Of a stretch of DNA of 64,000 bases, positions 35,239 through 47,050 are shown piece by piece. Position 1 is the stretch's first letter. Every line of letters begins with the position of its first letter. Made by a program: the position numbers and the translations under genes. This stretch comes from Paragemmobacter kunshanensis. GTDB lineage: Bacteria > Pseudomonadota > Alphaproteobacteria > Rhodobacterales > Rhodobacteraceae. The notes beneath the pieces were generated by a model, which had not been told where the DNA came from, made no database searches, and worked only from the letters and a program-made list of their open reading frames with translations. The stretch is taken from positions 62,001 through 126,000 of the forward strand of contig NZ_JAALFE010000008.1 in assembly GCF_011059185.1 (NCBI RefSeq), written 5' to 3'.

Positions 35239-37820
35239 GCGATACTGACGGCAAGAAACCCCTCGGCTTGGGTGGCGGCGCGCGTGGACCCGGACAGGTG
35301 AAGCAAAGCTTCAGCCATGGCCGCACCAAAAGCGTGGCCGTGGAAGTCAAGCGCAAGCGCGTGGTCGTTCCGACCAAACCCGGCGCCGCCGGGGCGGGGG
35401 CAGCTTCGGGCAACAGCCCGCATCTCGGTGATCCGTCCAAGCGGCCCGCCGGCATATCTGATGCCGAAATGGAACGCCGTCTGGCGGCCCTGAAGGCCGC
35501 CAAGGCGCGCGAGACGGAAGATGCCGCCCGCCGTGCCGAAGAAGAAAAGGCCCGCGAGGAAGAGCGCCAGCGCCGCCGCGAAGAGATGGAGGCCAAGGAA
35601 CGCGAGGATCGCGAACGCGAAGCCGCGCTCCGCGCCAAGGCCGAGGAAGAGGAACGCGCCGCCCGCGCCGCGGAAGAGGCGAAGATCGCCGCCGCCGCAG
35701 CCCGCAAGGCCGAGGTTCTGGGCACCCGCCCGAAATCCGCCGCGGCACCGGAACAGCCTGCGGCCAAGGCCGCTGCCGCTGCCGCGCCCGCCGCTGCCGA
35801 CGACTCAGCCCGTGGTGGCGCTGCCGCCGCCCGTGCGCCCCTTGCCCCGCGCAAGGCCGAACGCGAACGCGATGAGCGCGCCACCGACCGCGACCGCGGC
35901 AAGGTGAAGGGCGACGAAGGCCGCCGCGCCGGCAAGCTGACGCTGTCGGATGCCATCTCGGATGAAGGGGGCCGCCAGCGCTCGCTCGCCGCGATGAAGC
36001 GCAAGCAGGAAAAGGCCCGGCAAAAGGCCATGGGCTTCGGCCAGAAGGCCGAAAAGCAGGTGCGCGATGTGCAGCTGCCTGAAACCATCGTGGTCAGCGA
36101 ACTTGCCAACCGCATGGCCGAACGCGCCGCGGATGTGGTCAAGGTGCTGATGAAGATGGGCATGATGGTCACCATGAACCAGACCATCGACGCCGATACC
36201 GCCGAACTGGTGATCGAGGAATTCGGCCACAAGGCCGTGCGCGTTTCGGATTCGGACGTGGAGCAGGCCATCGAAACCGTGGCCGACAAGCCCGAAGACC
36301 TGCAGTCGCGCCCGCCGATCGTCACGATCATGGGCCATGTCGACCACGGCAAGACCTCGCTTCTCGATGCGATCCGCAAGGCCAATGTCGTTTCCGGCGA
36401 AGCGGGCGGCATCACCCAGCATATCGGCGCCTATCAGGTGAAGACGCCCAATGGCGCGCTGGTCTCCTTCCTCGATACGCCGGGCCACGCGGCCTTTACC
36501 TCCATGCGTGCCCGTGGCGCGCAGGTGACGGATATCGTCGTGCTGGTCGTGGCGGCGGATGACGCCGTCATGCCCCAGACGGTCGAGGCGATTGCCCATG
36601 CCAAGGCCGCCAAGGTGCCGATGATCGTCGCCATCAACAAATGCGACAAGCCCGATGCGAACCCCCAGAAGGTGCGCACCGATCTCCTCCAGCATGAGGT
36701 GGTGGTCGAACAGATGTCGGGCGAAGTGCAGGACGTCGAGGTTTCGGCCAAGACGGGCAAGGGGCTCGACAGCCTGCTCGAGGCGATTGCGCTTCAGGCC
36801 GAAATCCTTGAACTCAAGGCCAATCCCGCCCGTTCGGCGATGGGTGCGGTGATCGAGGCAAAGCTTGACGTCGGCCGTGGCCCCGTCGCGACGGTGCTTG
36901 TCCAGAACGGCACGCTGCGCAAGGGCGACATCTTCGTCGTCGGCGAAAAGTGGGGCAAGGTCCGCGCGCTGATCAACGACAAGGGCGAAACGGTTGCCGA
37001 AGCCGGGCCCTCTGTCCCGGTCGAGGTGCTGGGCCTGAACGGCACGCCCGAAGCCGGTGACGTGCTGAACGTCGTCGATACCGAAGCGCAGGCGCGCGAG
37101 ATCGCGGATTACCGCGAAAAGGCCGCCAAGGACAAACGCGCCGCCGCCGGTGCCGCGACCACTCTGGAACAGCTCATGGCCAAGGCCAAGGCCGATGCCG
37201 ACGTGGCGGAACTGCCGGTGCTGGTCAAGGCCGACGTGCAGGGTTCGGCCGAGGCGATCGTCCAGGCGCTGGAAAAGGTCGGCAACGACGAGGTTCGCGT
37301 CCGCGTCCTTCACTATGGCGTGGGTGCCATCACCGATACCGATGTCGGCCTGGCCGAGGCGTCGAAGGCCCCGATCATCGGCTTCAACGTCCGCGCCAAT
37401 GCGACCGCCCGCAACGCGGCGCAGCAGAAGGGCGTCGAGATCCGGTATTACTCGATCATCTACGACCTGATCGACGATATCAAACAGGCGGCCTCCGGCC
37501 TGCTCAAGGCAGAAGTGCGCGAAAACTTCATCGGTTACGCGCGCATTCAGGAAGTCTTCCGCATCACCGGCATCGGCAATGTGGCGGGCTGCCTTGTCAC
37601 CGAAGGCGTCGCGCGCCGTTCCGCTGGCGTGCGCCTTCTGCGCGACAACGTGGTCATCCACGAAGGCACGCTCAAGACGCTCAAGCGCTTCAAGGACGAG
37701 GTCAAGGAAGTGCAGTCCGGTCAGGAATGCGGCATGGCCTTCGAACGCTATGAAGACATCCGTGCGGGCGACGTGATCGAGATATTCGAACGCGAAGAGG
37801 TTCAGCGCAGCCTTGCCTGA
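35235..37820 (+). CDS. infB: Translation initiation factor IF-2
   Basis: 861 residues. A long charged, Ala/Glu/Arg-rich N-terminal region (about residues 80-270, repetitive coiled-coil) precedes the IF2 N-terminal motif and the GTPase domain: G1 [15 protein letters not shown] at about residue 366, G3 DTPGHAAF and G4 NKCD. C-terminal domains IV follow ([40 protein letters not shown]). It positions initiator tRNA on the 30S subunit. The ATG overlaps the preceding stop by 4 bp. The longer frame from 34962 is a shadow over the ylxR gene. Confidence 0.97.
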   Translation: MSDTDGKKPLGLGGGARGPGQVKQSFSHGRTKSVAVEVKRKRVVVPTKPGAAGAGAASGNSPHLGDPSKRPAGISDAEMERRLAALKAAKARETEDAARRAEEEKAREEERQRRREEMEAKEREDREREAALRAKAEEEERAARAAEEAKIAAAAARKAEVLGTRPKSAAAPEQPAAKAAAAAAPAAADDSARGGAAAARAPLAPRKAERERDERATDRDRGKVKGDEGRRAGKLTLSDAISDEGGRQRSLAAMKRKQEKARQKAMGFGQKAEKQVRDVQLPETIVVSELANRMAERAADVVKVLMKMGMMVTMNQTIDADTAELVIEEFGHKAVRVSDSDVEQAIETVADKPEDLQSRPPIVTIMGHVDHGKTSLLDAIRKANVVSGEAGGITQHIGAYQVKTPNGALVSFLDTPGHAAFTSMRARGAQVTDIVVLVVAADDAVMPQTVEAIAHAKAAKVPMIVAINKCDKPDANPQKVRTDLLQHEVVVEQMSGEVQDVEVSAKTGKGLDSLLEAIALQAEILELKANPARSAMGAVIEAKLDVGRGPVATVLVQNGTLRKGDIFVVGEKWGKVRALINDKGETVAEAGPSVPVEVLGLNGTPEAGDVLNVVDTEAQAREIADYREKAAKDKRAAAGAATTLEQLMAKAKADADVAELPVLVKADVQGSAEAIVQALEKVGNDEVRVRVLHYGVGAITDTDVGLAEASKAPIIGFNVRANATARNAAQQKGVEIRYYSIIYDLIDDIKQAASGLLKAEVRENFIGYARIQEVFRITGIGNVAGCLVTEGVARRSAGVRLLRDNVVIHEGTLKTLKRFKDEVKEVQSGQECGMAFERYEDIRAGDVIEIFEREEVQRSLA

Positions 37821-37834
37821 TCCGCTTGCTGGAA

Positions 37835-37876
37835 AAGGAAAAGGCCGGGCTTTCAAGCCCGGCCTTTTCCTTTTGG
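37835..37876. terminator. Intrinsic terminator after infB, probably bidirectional
   Basis: A perfect 18-bp stem, AAGGAAAAGGCCGGGCTT (37835-37852) and AAGCCCGGCCTTTTCCTT (37855-37872), minimal loop, followed by TTTT. A small gene on the minus strand ends 15 bp beyond it, so the hairpin can serve both. Confidence 0.92.
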
Positions 37877-37886
37877 CTATCCCGCT

Positions 37887-38042
37887 TCAGGACGCGCGCG
37901 AAACGATGGCCTTGGCCGGGGCGACCGGCTCTCCGACAAAGGTTCGCTCATCCACGCGGATCATGACCTTCCCGTCGGCCGTATGGCCGACCAGAATGCC
38001 CTGAACCGAAACACAACTCCCTATTGTGATCGTCCTCAGCAC
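37887..38042 (-). CDS. Small protein of unknown function (51 codons, GTG start)
   Basis: Reading leftward from GTG 38042: VLRTITIGSCVSVQGILVGH, ADGKVMIRVDERTFVGEPVA, and a C-terminus rich in Ala/Ser. GGGGAGGGAA ends about 3 bp upstream of the GTG, a strong SD. The gene ends next to the bidirectional infB terminator. The alternating hydrophobic pattern suggests a small beta-barrel (OB/SH3-like). Length, SD, terminator and non-random composition support a real gene. I do not recognise the family. Confidence 0.65.
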   Translation of the reverse strand: MLRTITIGSCVSVQGILVGHTADGKVMIRVDERTFVGEPVAPAKAIVSRAS

Positions 38043-38150
38043 GATTTCCCTCCCCACGGAAACAATGCATAAAGGTTAATCCACTTTGTATCCAAAACCA
38101 GCGGGAAAATAACGGAATGACCACAAAGTCGTAACCGCCCGAACCTTGGG

Positions 38151-38549
38151 TCAAAGCCAGTCGCGCAGGATCGGGATCAGGGGGATATCCGCCGGTGGCA
38201 TCGGATAATCCTTTAGATTCTGCGCCTTGACCCAGGCCAGACGCTGCCCTTCCCGGCCCTGCACGATGCCCTCCCAGCGCCGGCAGGCAAAGAGCGGCAT
38301 CAGCAGGTGGAACTGCTCATAGCTGTGGCTGGCAAAGGTCAGGGGGGCAAGGCAACTGGACCAGGTATCTATCCCCAGTTCTTCCTTCAATTCGCGAATC
38401 AGCGCAGCCTCCGGGGTCTCTCCCGGTTCAACCTTTCCACCGGGAAACTCCCACAGCCCCGCAAGCGACTTGCCCTCGGGCCGTTGCGCCAGAAGAACCC
38501 TGCCTTCGACATCAATCAGCGCAACGGCGGAAACCAGGACGATCTTCAC
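38151..38549 (-). CDS. mutT: 8-oxo-dGTP diphosphatase (Nudix hydrolase)
   Basis: 132 residues. The Nudix box is complete (GGKVEPGETPEAALIRELKE followed by ELGI), within a MutT-like frame (VSAVALIDVEGRVLLAQRPE, GLWEFPGG). It hydrolyses oxidised nucleotides to prevent mutation, a partner activity of MutM elsewhere in the window. The ATG overlaps the argJ stop by 4 bp, so argJ-mutT is one operon. Confidence 0.92.
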   Translation of the reverse strand: MKIVLVSAVALIDVEGRVLLAQRPEGKSLAGLWEFPGGKVEPGETPEAALIRELKEELGIDTWSSCLAPLTFASHSYEQFHLLMPLFACRRWEGIVQGREGQRLAWVKAQNLKDYPMPPADIPLIPILRDWL

Positions 38550-39910
38550 GAACGGTAATCCGCGTTGATCTCCACATAGCGGTTAGTCAGATCGCAGGTC
38601 CAGACCGATCGCTTCCCCTTGCCCAGGCCCAGGTCGACGCCGATCACCAGGTCTTCGCCCAGCATATAGGCCGCGCCATCCTCTTCCCGATAGGCCGGGT
38701 TGCGCCAGCCCTTCTCGGCCACCAGGATATCGCCGAACCGGATCGTCAGGCGATCCCTGTCCGCCTCGGCCCCCGATTTGCCGATGGCGGCAACGATGCG
38801 GCCCCAGTTCGGATCCTGTCCCGCGATGGCCGTCTTCACCAGCGGCGAATTCGCCACGGCAAAGGCCACCTTCGCGGCATCCGCATCATCCCTTGCGCCC
38901 GTCACCCGAACCTCGACGAATTTCGTCGCGCCTTCGCCATCCCGGATCACCTGATGCGCCAGGTTCATCATAACGCCCCGCAGCGCCGTCTCGAAGGCCT
39001 TCGCCACGGCACCCTTCACCTCGGCTGCCGCCGATTGCCCGGTTGCCGCCACCAACAACGTGTCCGAGGTCGAGGTATCGCTGTCCACGGTGATGGAATT
39101 GAAGGTCGCGCCCACATTGCGCGACAGCATCCGTTGCAGCGCCGATGCCGAAATCCGGGCATCGGTAAAGATATAGACCAGCATCGTCGCCATATCCGGC
39201 GCGATCATCCCCGATCCCTTGGCGATCCCGGCAATCCGGATTTCGCCCCCTTCGCCCTGCACGGTTGCCGCCGCGCCCTTGGGGAAGGTGTCGGTGGTCA
39301 TCATCGCATGGGCGGCCATCTCGATGGCATCCTCGCGCAGGGCATCCACCAGATCGGGGATCTTCGAAGTGATCTTCTCATAGGGCAGCGGCTCGCCGAT
39401 GACCCCGGTGGATGAGGAAAACACCCGGCTGGCCGGGATCCCCAGCGCCTCGGCCACGCCGCCTGTCACGGCGGCCACGGCCTCATCCCCCACCTTGCCG
39501 GTAAAGGCGTTGGAATTCCCCGAATTCACGACAATCGCCGCACCCGCGCCCGCAGGCACCTTCATTGCCAGCTTCGCCTGACAATCCCGCACGCATCCCG
39601 ACCGGGTCGAGGATGTGGTGAACACCCCCGCCACGGCGGTATCGGGCGCCAGCCGCACCAGCATCACATCCTTGCGGTTCTGATAGCGCACCCCCGCCTC
39701 GACGGCGGCAAACTCCACGCCTGCGATAAGGGGCAGCGCCGGAAACCCCCCGGCCGGGGCAAGCGGCGAAACCGGCTTGGCCTTCTTCACGGGCGCGGGC
39801 GCGGCACCCTCTGCCGCGGCCACCACGTCCTGGCCCATCAGGCGCGCCTTCAACTTGCGCACCTTCTTCTTCAGTGCCTTCGCTTCGGATTTCCAGTCGG
39901 TCTTCGCCAT
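38546..39910 (-). CDS. argJ: Bifunctional glutamate N-acetyltransferase / amino-acid acetyltransferase ArgJ
   Basis: 454 residues, transfers acetyl from N-acetylornithine to glutamate in arginine synthesis. The self-cleavage region is intact (IAKGSGMIAPDMATMLVYIF, cut before Thr of MATML). GVFTTSSTRSGCVRDCQA, NSGNSNAFTG, VFSSSTGVIGEPLP and GQDPNWGRIVAAIGKSG are typical. The first about 55 residues are an extra basic, helical extension (KSEAKALKKKVRKLKARLMG and an Ala/Pro/Lys linker) before the normal start region (VSPLAPAGGFPALP). An internal start would restore normal length, but no better SD was seen. Confidence 0.93.
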   Translation of the reverse strand: MAKTDWKSEAKALKKKVRKLKARLMGQDVVAAAEGAAPAPVKKAKPVSPLAPAGGFPALPLIAGVEFAAVEAGVRYQNRKDVMLVRLAPDTAVAGVFTTSSTRSGCVRDCQAKLAMKVPAGAGAAIVVNSGNSNAFTGKVGDEAVAAVTGGVAEALGIPASRVFSSSTGVIGEPLPYEKITSKIPDLVDALREDAIEMAAHAMMTTDTFPKGAAATVQGEGGEIRIAGIAKGSGMIAPDMATMLVYIFTDARISASALQRMLSRNVGATFNSITVDSDTSTSDTLLVAATGQSAAAEVKGAVAKAFETALRGVMMNLAHQVIRDGEGATKFVEVRVTGARDDADAAKVAFAVANSPLVKTAIAGQDPNWGRIVAAIGKSGAEADRDRLTIRFGDILVAEKGWRNPAYREEDGAAYMLGEDLVIGVDLGLGKGKRSVWTCDLTNRYVEINADYRS

Positions 39911-39928
39911 CGCCCTGCCCCCCGGGGT

Positions 39929-40786
39929 TTACTTGTCCAGCAGAGTTGCATCCCGCAGCAGCGCCGGGTCAAGCCCGTCGCCGGGGCGCGTGATCTCGGC
40001 CGCGCCCGTCAGTTCGGCCAGCTTTGCCTCTACCACGGTCTGCTCGATCTCGGCGGCCAATTCGTCGCGAACCTCGTCGATGGTGGGTTTGGCCGCATCG
40101 CGCACTTCGTTCACCTTGATCAGATGCCAGCCGAAATCCGTCTGCACCGGATCGCTCACGCTGCCGGGCGCGGCGGCCACGACGGCATCCTCGAAGGGCT
40201 TCACCATCATGCCCAGCCCGAACCAGCCCAGATCGCCGCCATTGACCGCCGAACCCGTGTCGCTGGAATTGGCCTTTGCCAACTCGCCGAAATCCGCGCC
40301 GCCGTCTATCTGGGCCTTCAGTTCCTTTGCCTTCTCTTCGCTGTCCACAAGGATATGCTGCGCCGAATATTCCTTCTGCGCGGGCGCATTGGCATATTTC
40401 GCATCATAGGCCGCCTGAAGCGAGGCATCGTTCACCGCCGCCTCGACCAGCGCCTGCAGCGCCTTGCCCGCCATGTAGCTGCGCGCATCCGTCCGCATCC
40501 AGATCTCGTCGCGCTTGGTCTTTTCCGCCTCGACCGACTGTTCCAGCGTCGCCTGCTGGATCGCCTGATCCATCAGACCCTTGAACAGCATGTCATCGGG
40601 CAGCGCCTGATACTGGGCCGGCAGCTTCTCGCGCAGGATGATCAGCTCGCCCAGCGTGATCTCTGTCCCGTTCACCGTCGCCACGACCGTATCGGCAGTG
40701 GGCGCGGCCTCATCCTGCGCAAGCGCGGGCACGGCCATGCCGCAGGCCAGCACCAGCCCTGCCAAGAACCCGGAATGTTTCGCCAT
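39929..40786 (-). CDS. Periplasmic parvulin-type peptidyl-prolyl isomerase
   Basis: 285 residues. Signal peptide (HSGFLAGLVLACGMAVPALA), an N-terminal SurA-like helical region (VNGTEITLGELIILREKLPA), then a PpiC/rotamase domain: YSAQHILVDSEEKAKELKAQ, ADFGELAKANSSDTGSAVNG, GGDLGWFGLGMMVKPFEDAV, TDFGWHLIKV. It helps fold exported proteins in the periplasm. Divergent from secA, a sensible pairing of export and folding functions and usual in this family of bacteria. Confidence 0.92.
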   Translation of the reverse strand: MAKHSGFLAGLVLACGMAVPALAQDEAAPTADTVVATVNGTEITLGELIILREKLPAQYQALPDDMLFKGLMDQAIQQATLEQSVEAEKTKRDEIWMRTDARSYMAGKALQALVEAAVNDASLQAAYDAKYANAPAQKEYSAQHILVDSEEKAKELKAQIDGGADFGELAKANSSDTGSAVNGGDLGWFGLGMMVKPFEDAVVAAAPGSVSDPVQTDFGWHLIKVNEVRDAAKPTIDEVRDELAAEIEQTVVEAKLAELTGAAEITRPGDGLDPALLRDATLLDK

Positions 40787-40824
40787 CTCACCTACTCCTG
40801 ATCGGGCCGCTTCCCTAAGCGACG

Positions 40825-40853
40825 TTGACTATGACCGGCCTCTCCCTTATCTC
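40825..40853 (+). promoter_or_regulatory. Candidate secA promoter
   Basis: TTGACT (40825-40830), 17-bp spacer, TATCTC (40848-40853), about 110 bp before the secA start in the prsA-secA divergent gap. The -10 is weak, so this is tentative. Confidence 0.35.
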
Positions 40854-40965
40854 GCGGGGGTCGCGTGCGACGGGGCCTGCCGGTCCACTTGGCTCTTCTA
40901 TGGAAGGCGTTGGGGTCGGGCAAGGCCACAGCCTCACACGATGATGTCAGGTAGGCGGAGAAAAC

Positions 40966-43713
<2,748 letters not shown>

Positions 43714-43802
43714 TCGCCTTCCGAAAATGCCCTAATCCTGCCTCGTGCAGGTCTTGATCCCTTGCCACTCTCTGCCCCGTATCGGTGCGGTGGAGAGTGT
43801 GC

Positions 43803-44672
43803 ATGGATCGTCGACGCAGTGTGATGATGGCAGGGGGCGTCGTCGTTGCCGCCCTTGCAATCGGTCAGGTGATGCAATCCGGATCGGCAGAATCCTCTGT
43901 CACCATGTATCCGACAGGAACCTCGCAACCCCAACCTCAATCCGAACCCAAGCCGGAACCGTTGCGCCTTGCGGCGGGCACGCCTCTTGCGGCCGATCAC
44001 GGCGCTCCGGCACCCGTTCCTGTCCGGCTTGACGTCGAAGGCGCGACAACTGTGCCCAAGGATCCCTTGCCCGCCATCGTGAAGGCAGATGTCTGTGCGC
44101 CCATGCTGGATGTCTTTGCCGACGATGCGGCGAACCTTTCCATCACGCTGACAGTACCTTGCCATCCGAACCAGACCGTCGTCCTTCAGCATGCCGGGCT
44201 TGCCGTCACTTTCCAGACCACCGCAACGGGTGCCCTCTTTGCCTCGATTCCCGGGCTGCAGCCGGACGGGGCCCTCTCCATCCGCTTTCCTGATGGCCGC
44301 CAGATCGCGGCGCAAGCGGCCATACCCGAACTGGCAGGGATCCGTCGGATCGCCGTGCAATGGATGGATGCCGACACCTTCGCCCTGCGCTCCGACAGCC
44401 CGGCGATCCGCGTCGGCACAGTGTCCGGCCCCCTGCCGATGCTGGCAGAGGTTGTCACCCTGACAGATGCCCCGGCACTCGCCCTTTCGATCGAGGCCGA
44501 AGTCACGCCCGAAACCTGCGGACGCGAATTGTTGGGAGAGGTTCTGATCAGCGACCATGGCGTCGTTACCCGCGAAGATCTCAGCCTTGCCATGCCGGAA
44601 TGCGATGGCCAGGGTGGCTTTGTGGCCTTGAATAATCCTCTGGCGGAAACGAAACTCGCGCAGGCGGATTAG
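43803..44672 (+). CDS. Exported protein of unknown function following secA
   Basis: 289 residues. An N-terminal signal anchor (RRRSVMMAGGVVVAALAIGQ) leads to a Pro-rich spacer (about residues 40-75) and a beta-rich domain (VDVFADDAAN-type region, LTVPCHPNQTVVLQHAGLAV, GLQPDGALSIRFPDGRQIAA). Two cysteine-containing segments occur (KADVCAPMLD, TVPCHPN), plus TPETCGREL and MPECDG, so disulfides are likely. ATG 43803 has GGAGAG at the right distance; the GTG at 43785 does not. I recognise it only as a conserved neighbour of secA in Rhodobacteraceae. It sits 16 bp before the next gene, so the two are probably co-transcribed. Confidence 0.7.
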   Translation: MDRRRSVMMAGGVVVAALAIGQVMQSGSAESSVTMYPTGTSQPQPQSEPKPEPLRLAAGTPLAADHGAPAPVPVRLDVEGATTVPKDPLPAIVKADVCAPMLDVFADDAANLSITLTVPCHPNQTVVLQHAGLAVTFQTTATGALFASIPGLQPDGALSIRFPDGRQIAAQAAIPELAGIRRIAVQWMDADTFALRSDSPAIRVGTVSGPLPMLAEVVTLTDAPALALSIEAEVTPETCGRELLGEVLISDHGVVTREDLSLAMPECDGQGGFVALNNPLAETKLAQAD

Positions 44673-44688
44673 GGCTTGGCGGGTTTGA

Positions 44689-46197
44689 ATGCGGATTGTG
44701 TCGTGTCTGGTGGGGCTTGCCGCCGCAAGCATGCTTGCGGGCGTCGTCCATTCGCAAGACGTTACACTGACCGCGCGCGATGGCGGACTGGCGCTGACGG
44801 GGACGCTGCTTGGCTGGGATGGTGAATTCTACCGCGTCGAAACCGAATACGGAAATCTGACCGTCGATGGTCAGGGCGTCATCTGTGATGGCCCCGGCTG
44901 CCCCGAACTGACGGCACCGCGCATTCCCGTCAGGATCGTGGGCGAAGGCGACCCGGGCCTGAGGCTGATTCCGCCGCTGGTCGCGGCATTTGCCGCCGCG
45001 CGCGGGTTGGACCACAGCCTGTCCGATGGAAAGGCCCGTCTGGCGGATCGTGCCAGCGGGCAGATCCTTGCGGAATTCAGCTTTGAAGCGATGGCCCCCG
45101 AAGCGGCCCGCGCGGCGCTGGTATCCGGCGCGGCGGAACTCATTCTTTCCGCTGGAACAGAGCCGGATCTCGGCTCTCGCCCGCTTGCCCTCGATGCGCT
45201 TGTTCCGGTTGTCTCGCCCGGCAATCCCGTCGCGCGGATCTCTTCCGCAGACCTGGCGCGCGCGCTGTCGGGCGAAGTGTCGAACTGGGCCGAAATCGGC
45301 GGCCCCGACATGCCCCTTGTCCTGCACGGATTGCCGGGAAGCAGTGGCCTGCAAAGGGCGCTTTCGGGCCGCCTGGGCCGCAATATCGAGACAACAGAGA
45401 CCCATCCCGATCTTGCAGCCCTCGCCGCAGCCGTGGCGCGCGATCCCTGGGCGCTGGCCGTGACCGGGCGCGCTGTTGCCGGGCAGACCCGGATCCTGAC
45501 GCTGACGGATTCCTGCGGCTTTCCGTTGCTTCCGTCCTCGCTGGCCGTGAAGGCCGAGGATTACCCCCTCGCCCTGCCCTTGCACCTGCTGACGCCACGC
45601 CGCCGCCTGCCCCTGCTTGCACGTGAATTCCTTGAATTCCTGACCGATCCGCGCGCGCAAGAGGTGATCGCCACCCAAGGCTATGTCGATCGTGCGGCGG
45701 AACGCCAACCGATGACGGCTGATGGCCTGCGCCTGATCAACGCCATTCAGGGCGCTGGGGAAGAAACCACGCTGGCCGATCTGAAGCGTCTCGTCGATCT
45801 GATGGATGGGGCAGACCGGCTTTCCTTCACCTTTCGGTTTGAAGACGGATCCAGCACGCTTGACGCGCATTCGCGCGGCACGTTGCAGGATCTGGCCCGC
45901 CTGCTTGAAACGAATGCCTTCGGCGGGGAAAGGTTGATCCTTGTCGGCTTCTCGGATGGGTCGGGTGCCGCCAGTGCGAACCTGGCCCTTTCGGAAGATC
46001 GCGCCCGGGCCGTGCAGGCCGCGCTTCAGGCCGCCGCACCCGATCTGCCCGCCGCACGCCTGCCCGATGTCGCGGCCTTCGGCGAGGCGCTGCCCATGGC
46101 TTGCGATGAAACCGGTGCGGGACGTCGCCTGAACCGGCGGGTAGAGCTTTGGTTGCAGCCCGATTTTCTTACAGCAGGCGCTCCGACCGAAGACTGA
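44689..46197 (+). CDS. Periplasmic-binding-like protein fused to an OmpA-type peptidoglycan-binding domain
   Basis: 502 residues. Signal peptide (VSCLVGLAAASMLAGVVHSQ). The middle (about residues 80-330) resembles phosphate-type substrate-binding proteins (IVGEGDPGLRLIPPLVAAF, VVSPGNPVARISSADLARAL, GLPGSSGLQRALSGRL, FLEFLTDPRAQEVIATQGYV). The C-terminus is OmpA-like (FRFEDGSSTLDAHSRGTLQD, GFSDGSGAASANLALSEDRA, LNRRVELWL). The fusion would tether a ligand-binding module to the cell wall. No ABC permease is near. The 3' end overlaps the converging radC gene by 29 bp. Confidence 0.8.
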   Translation: MRIVSCLVGLAAASMLAGVVHSQDVTLTARDGGLALTGTLLGWDGEFYRVETEYGNLTVDGQGVICDGPGCPELTAPRIPVRIVGEGDPGLRLIPPLVAAFAAARGLDHSLSDGKARLADRASGQILAEFSFEAMAPEAARAALVSGAAELILSAGTEPDLGSRPLALDALVPVVSPGNPVARISSADLARALSGEVSNWAEIGGPDMPLVLHGLPGSSGLQRALSGRLGRNIETTETHPDLAALAAAVARDPWALAVTGRAVAGQTRILTLTDSCGFPLLPSSLAVKAEDYPLALPLHLLTPRRRLPLLAREFLEFLTDPRAQEVIATQGYVDRAAERQPMTADGLRLINAIQGAGEETTLADLKRLVDLMDGADRLSFTFRFEDGSSTLDAHSRGTLQDLARLLETNAFGGERLILVGFSDGSGAASANLALSEDRARAVQAALQAAAPDLPAARLPDVAAFGEALPMACDETGAGRRLNRRVELWLQPDFLTAGAPTED

Positions 46198-46939
46198 CCT
46201 CGCGATCCTTCCCGATGATCAGGTGATCGTGCAGCGTGATCCCCAGAACGGTGCAGGCCTGGGCAATCTGGCGCGTCATGTCGATATCGGCCGTCGAAGG
46301 CGTGGGGTCGCCGGACGGGTGGTTATGCACAAGGATCAGGGCCGACGCGCCCAGTTCCAGCGCCCGCTTCACCACTTCGCGCGGATAGACGGGCACATGG
46401 TCGATCGTGCCGCGCGATTGTTCCTCATCCGCGATCAGGACGTTCTTGCGATCCAGGAACAGGATGCGAAAATGTTCCTGTTCGGCATGCGACATGACCG
46501 TATGGCAATAGTCCAGCAGCGCGTTCCAGGAGGAAAGGACAGGCCGCTGGATCACCCGCGACCTTGCCATGCGCTGCGCGGCAACCTCGATCAACCGAAG
46601 CTCCGTGATGACCGCCTCGCCAACACCATGCACCTGCCGCAACCTGGCGACGGGGGCCGATACGACCCGCGCCAGATCGCCGAACTGATCCAGCAGCCTG
46701 CGCGCCAGGGGCTTTACATCCTGCCGCCCGATGGCGCGGAACAGGATCAGCTCCAGCAATTCGTATTCCGGGATTCCCTGGCCCCCGCTTTCAAGGAAAC
46801 GCTCCCTCAACCGCTTGCGATGATCTGAGATATAGCTGGGCAACCGGCCCGTCAGTGGGGCAGTTGCCAGGGCTTCATCCTCATCCCCGGGGGGAAAGAG
46901 GGGCAGCGCCGTTTCCTGAAAGTGGCATCTCTGTTTCAT
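46169..46939 (-). CDS. radC: RadC-family JAB-domain protein
   Basis: 256 residues. An N-terminal helix-hairpin-helix-like region (LARVVSAPVARLRQVHGVGE) precedes the JAB/MPN metalloprotease-like domain: VPVYPREVVKRALELGASAL, ILVHNHPSGDPTPSTADIDM (HxHPSGD motif), LGITLHDHLIIG. The name is historical; a repair role is doubtful for this family. ATG 46939 is preferred; a TTG 6 codons upstream is possible. Confidence 0.88.
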   Translation of the reverse strand: MKQRCHFQETALPLFPPGDEDEALATAPLTGRLPSYISDHRKRLRERFLESGGQGIPEYELLELILFRAIGRQDVKPLARRLLDQFGDLARVVSAPVARLRQVHGVGEAVITELRLIEVAAQRMARSRVIQRPVLSSWNALLDYCHTVMSHAEQEHFRILFLDRKNVLIADEEQSRGTIDHVPVYPREVVKRALELGASALILVHNHPSGDPTPSTADIDMTRQIAQACTVLGITLHDHLIIGKDREVSLRSERLL

Positions 46940-46997
46940 GCCGCCAGTTTCGGGCAAAGAGGTGAACGTCGCCTTAACGCCCGCATTGAAAATGAAA

Positions 46998-47025
46998 CGG
47001 GGCCCGCGCGCATGCGCCAGCCCCG
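46998..47025 (-). terminator. Terminator-like hairpin after dnaJ
   Basis: On the minus strand CGGGGC (47025-47020) pairs with GCCCCG (47003-46998), enclosing a self-complementary GCGCATGCGC loop region. It is followed by TTTCATTTTC, a fair T-rich tail. It lies 26 bp after the dnaJ stop. Confidence 0.65.
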
Positions 47026-47050
47026 CCTCGATACCTGTTCCAGAAGGAAA

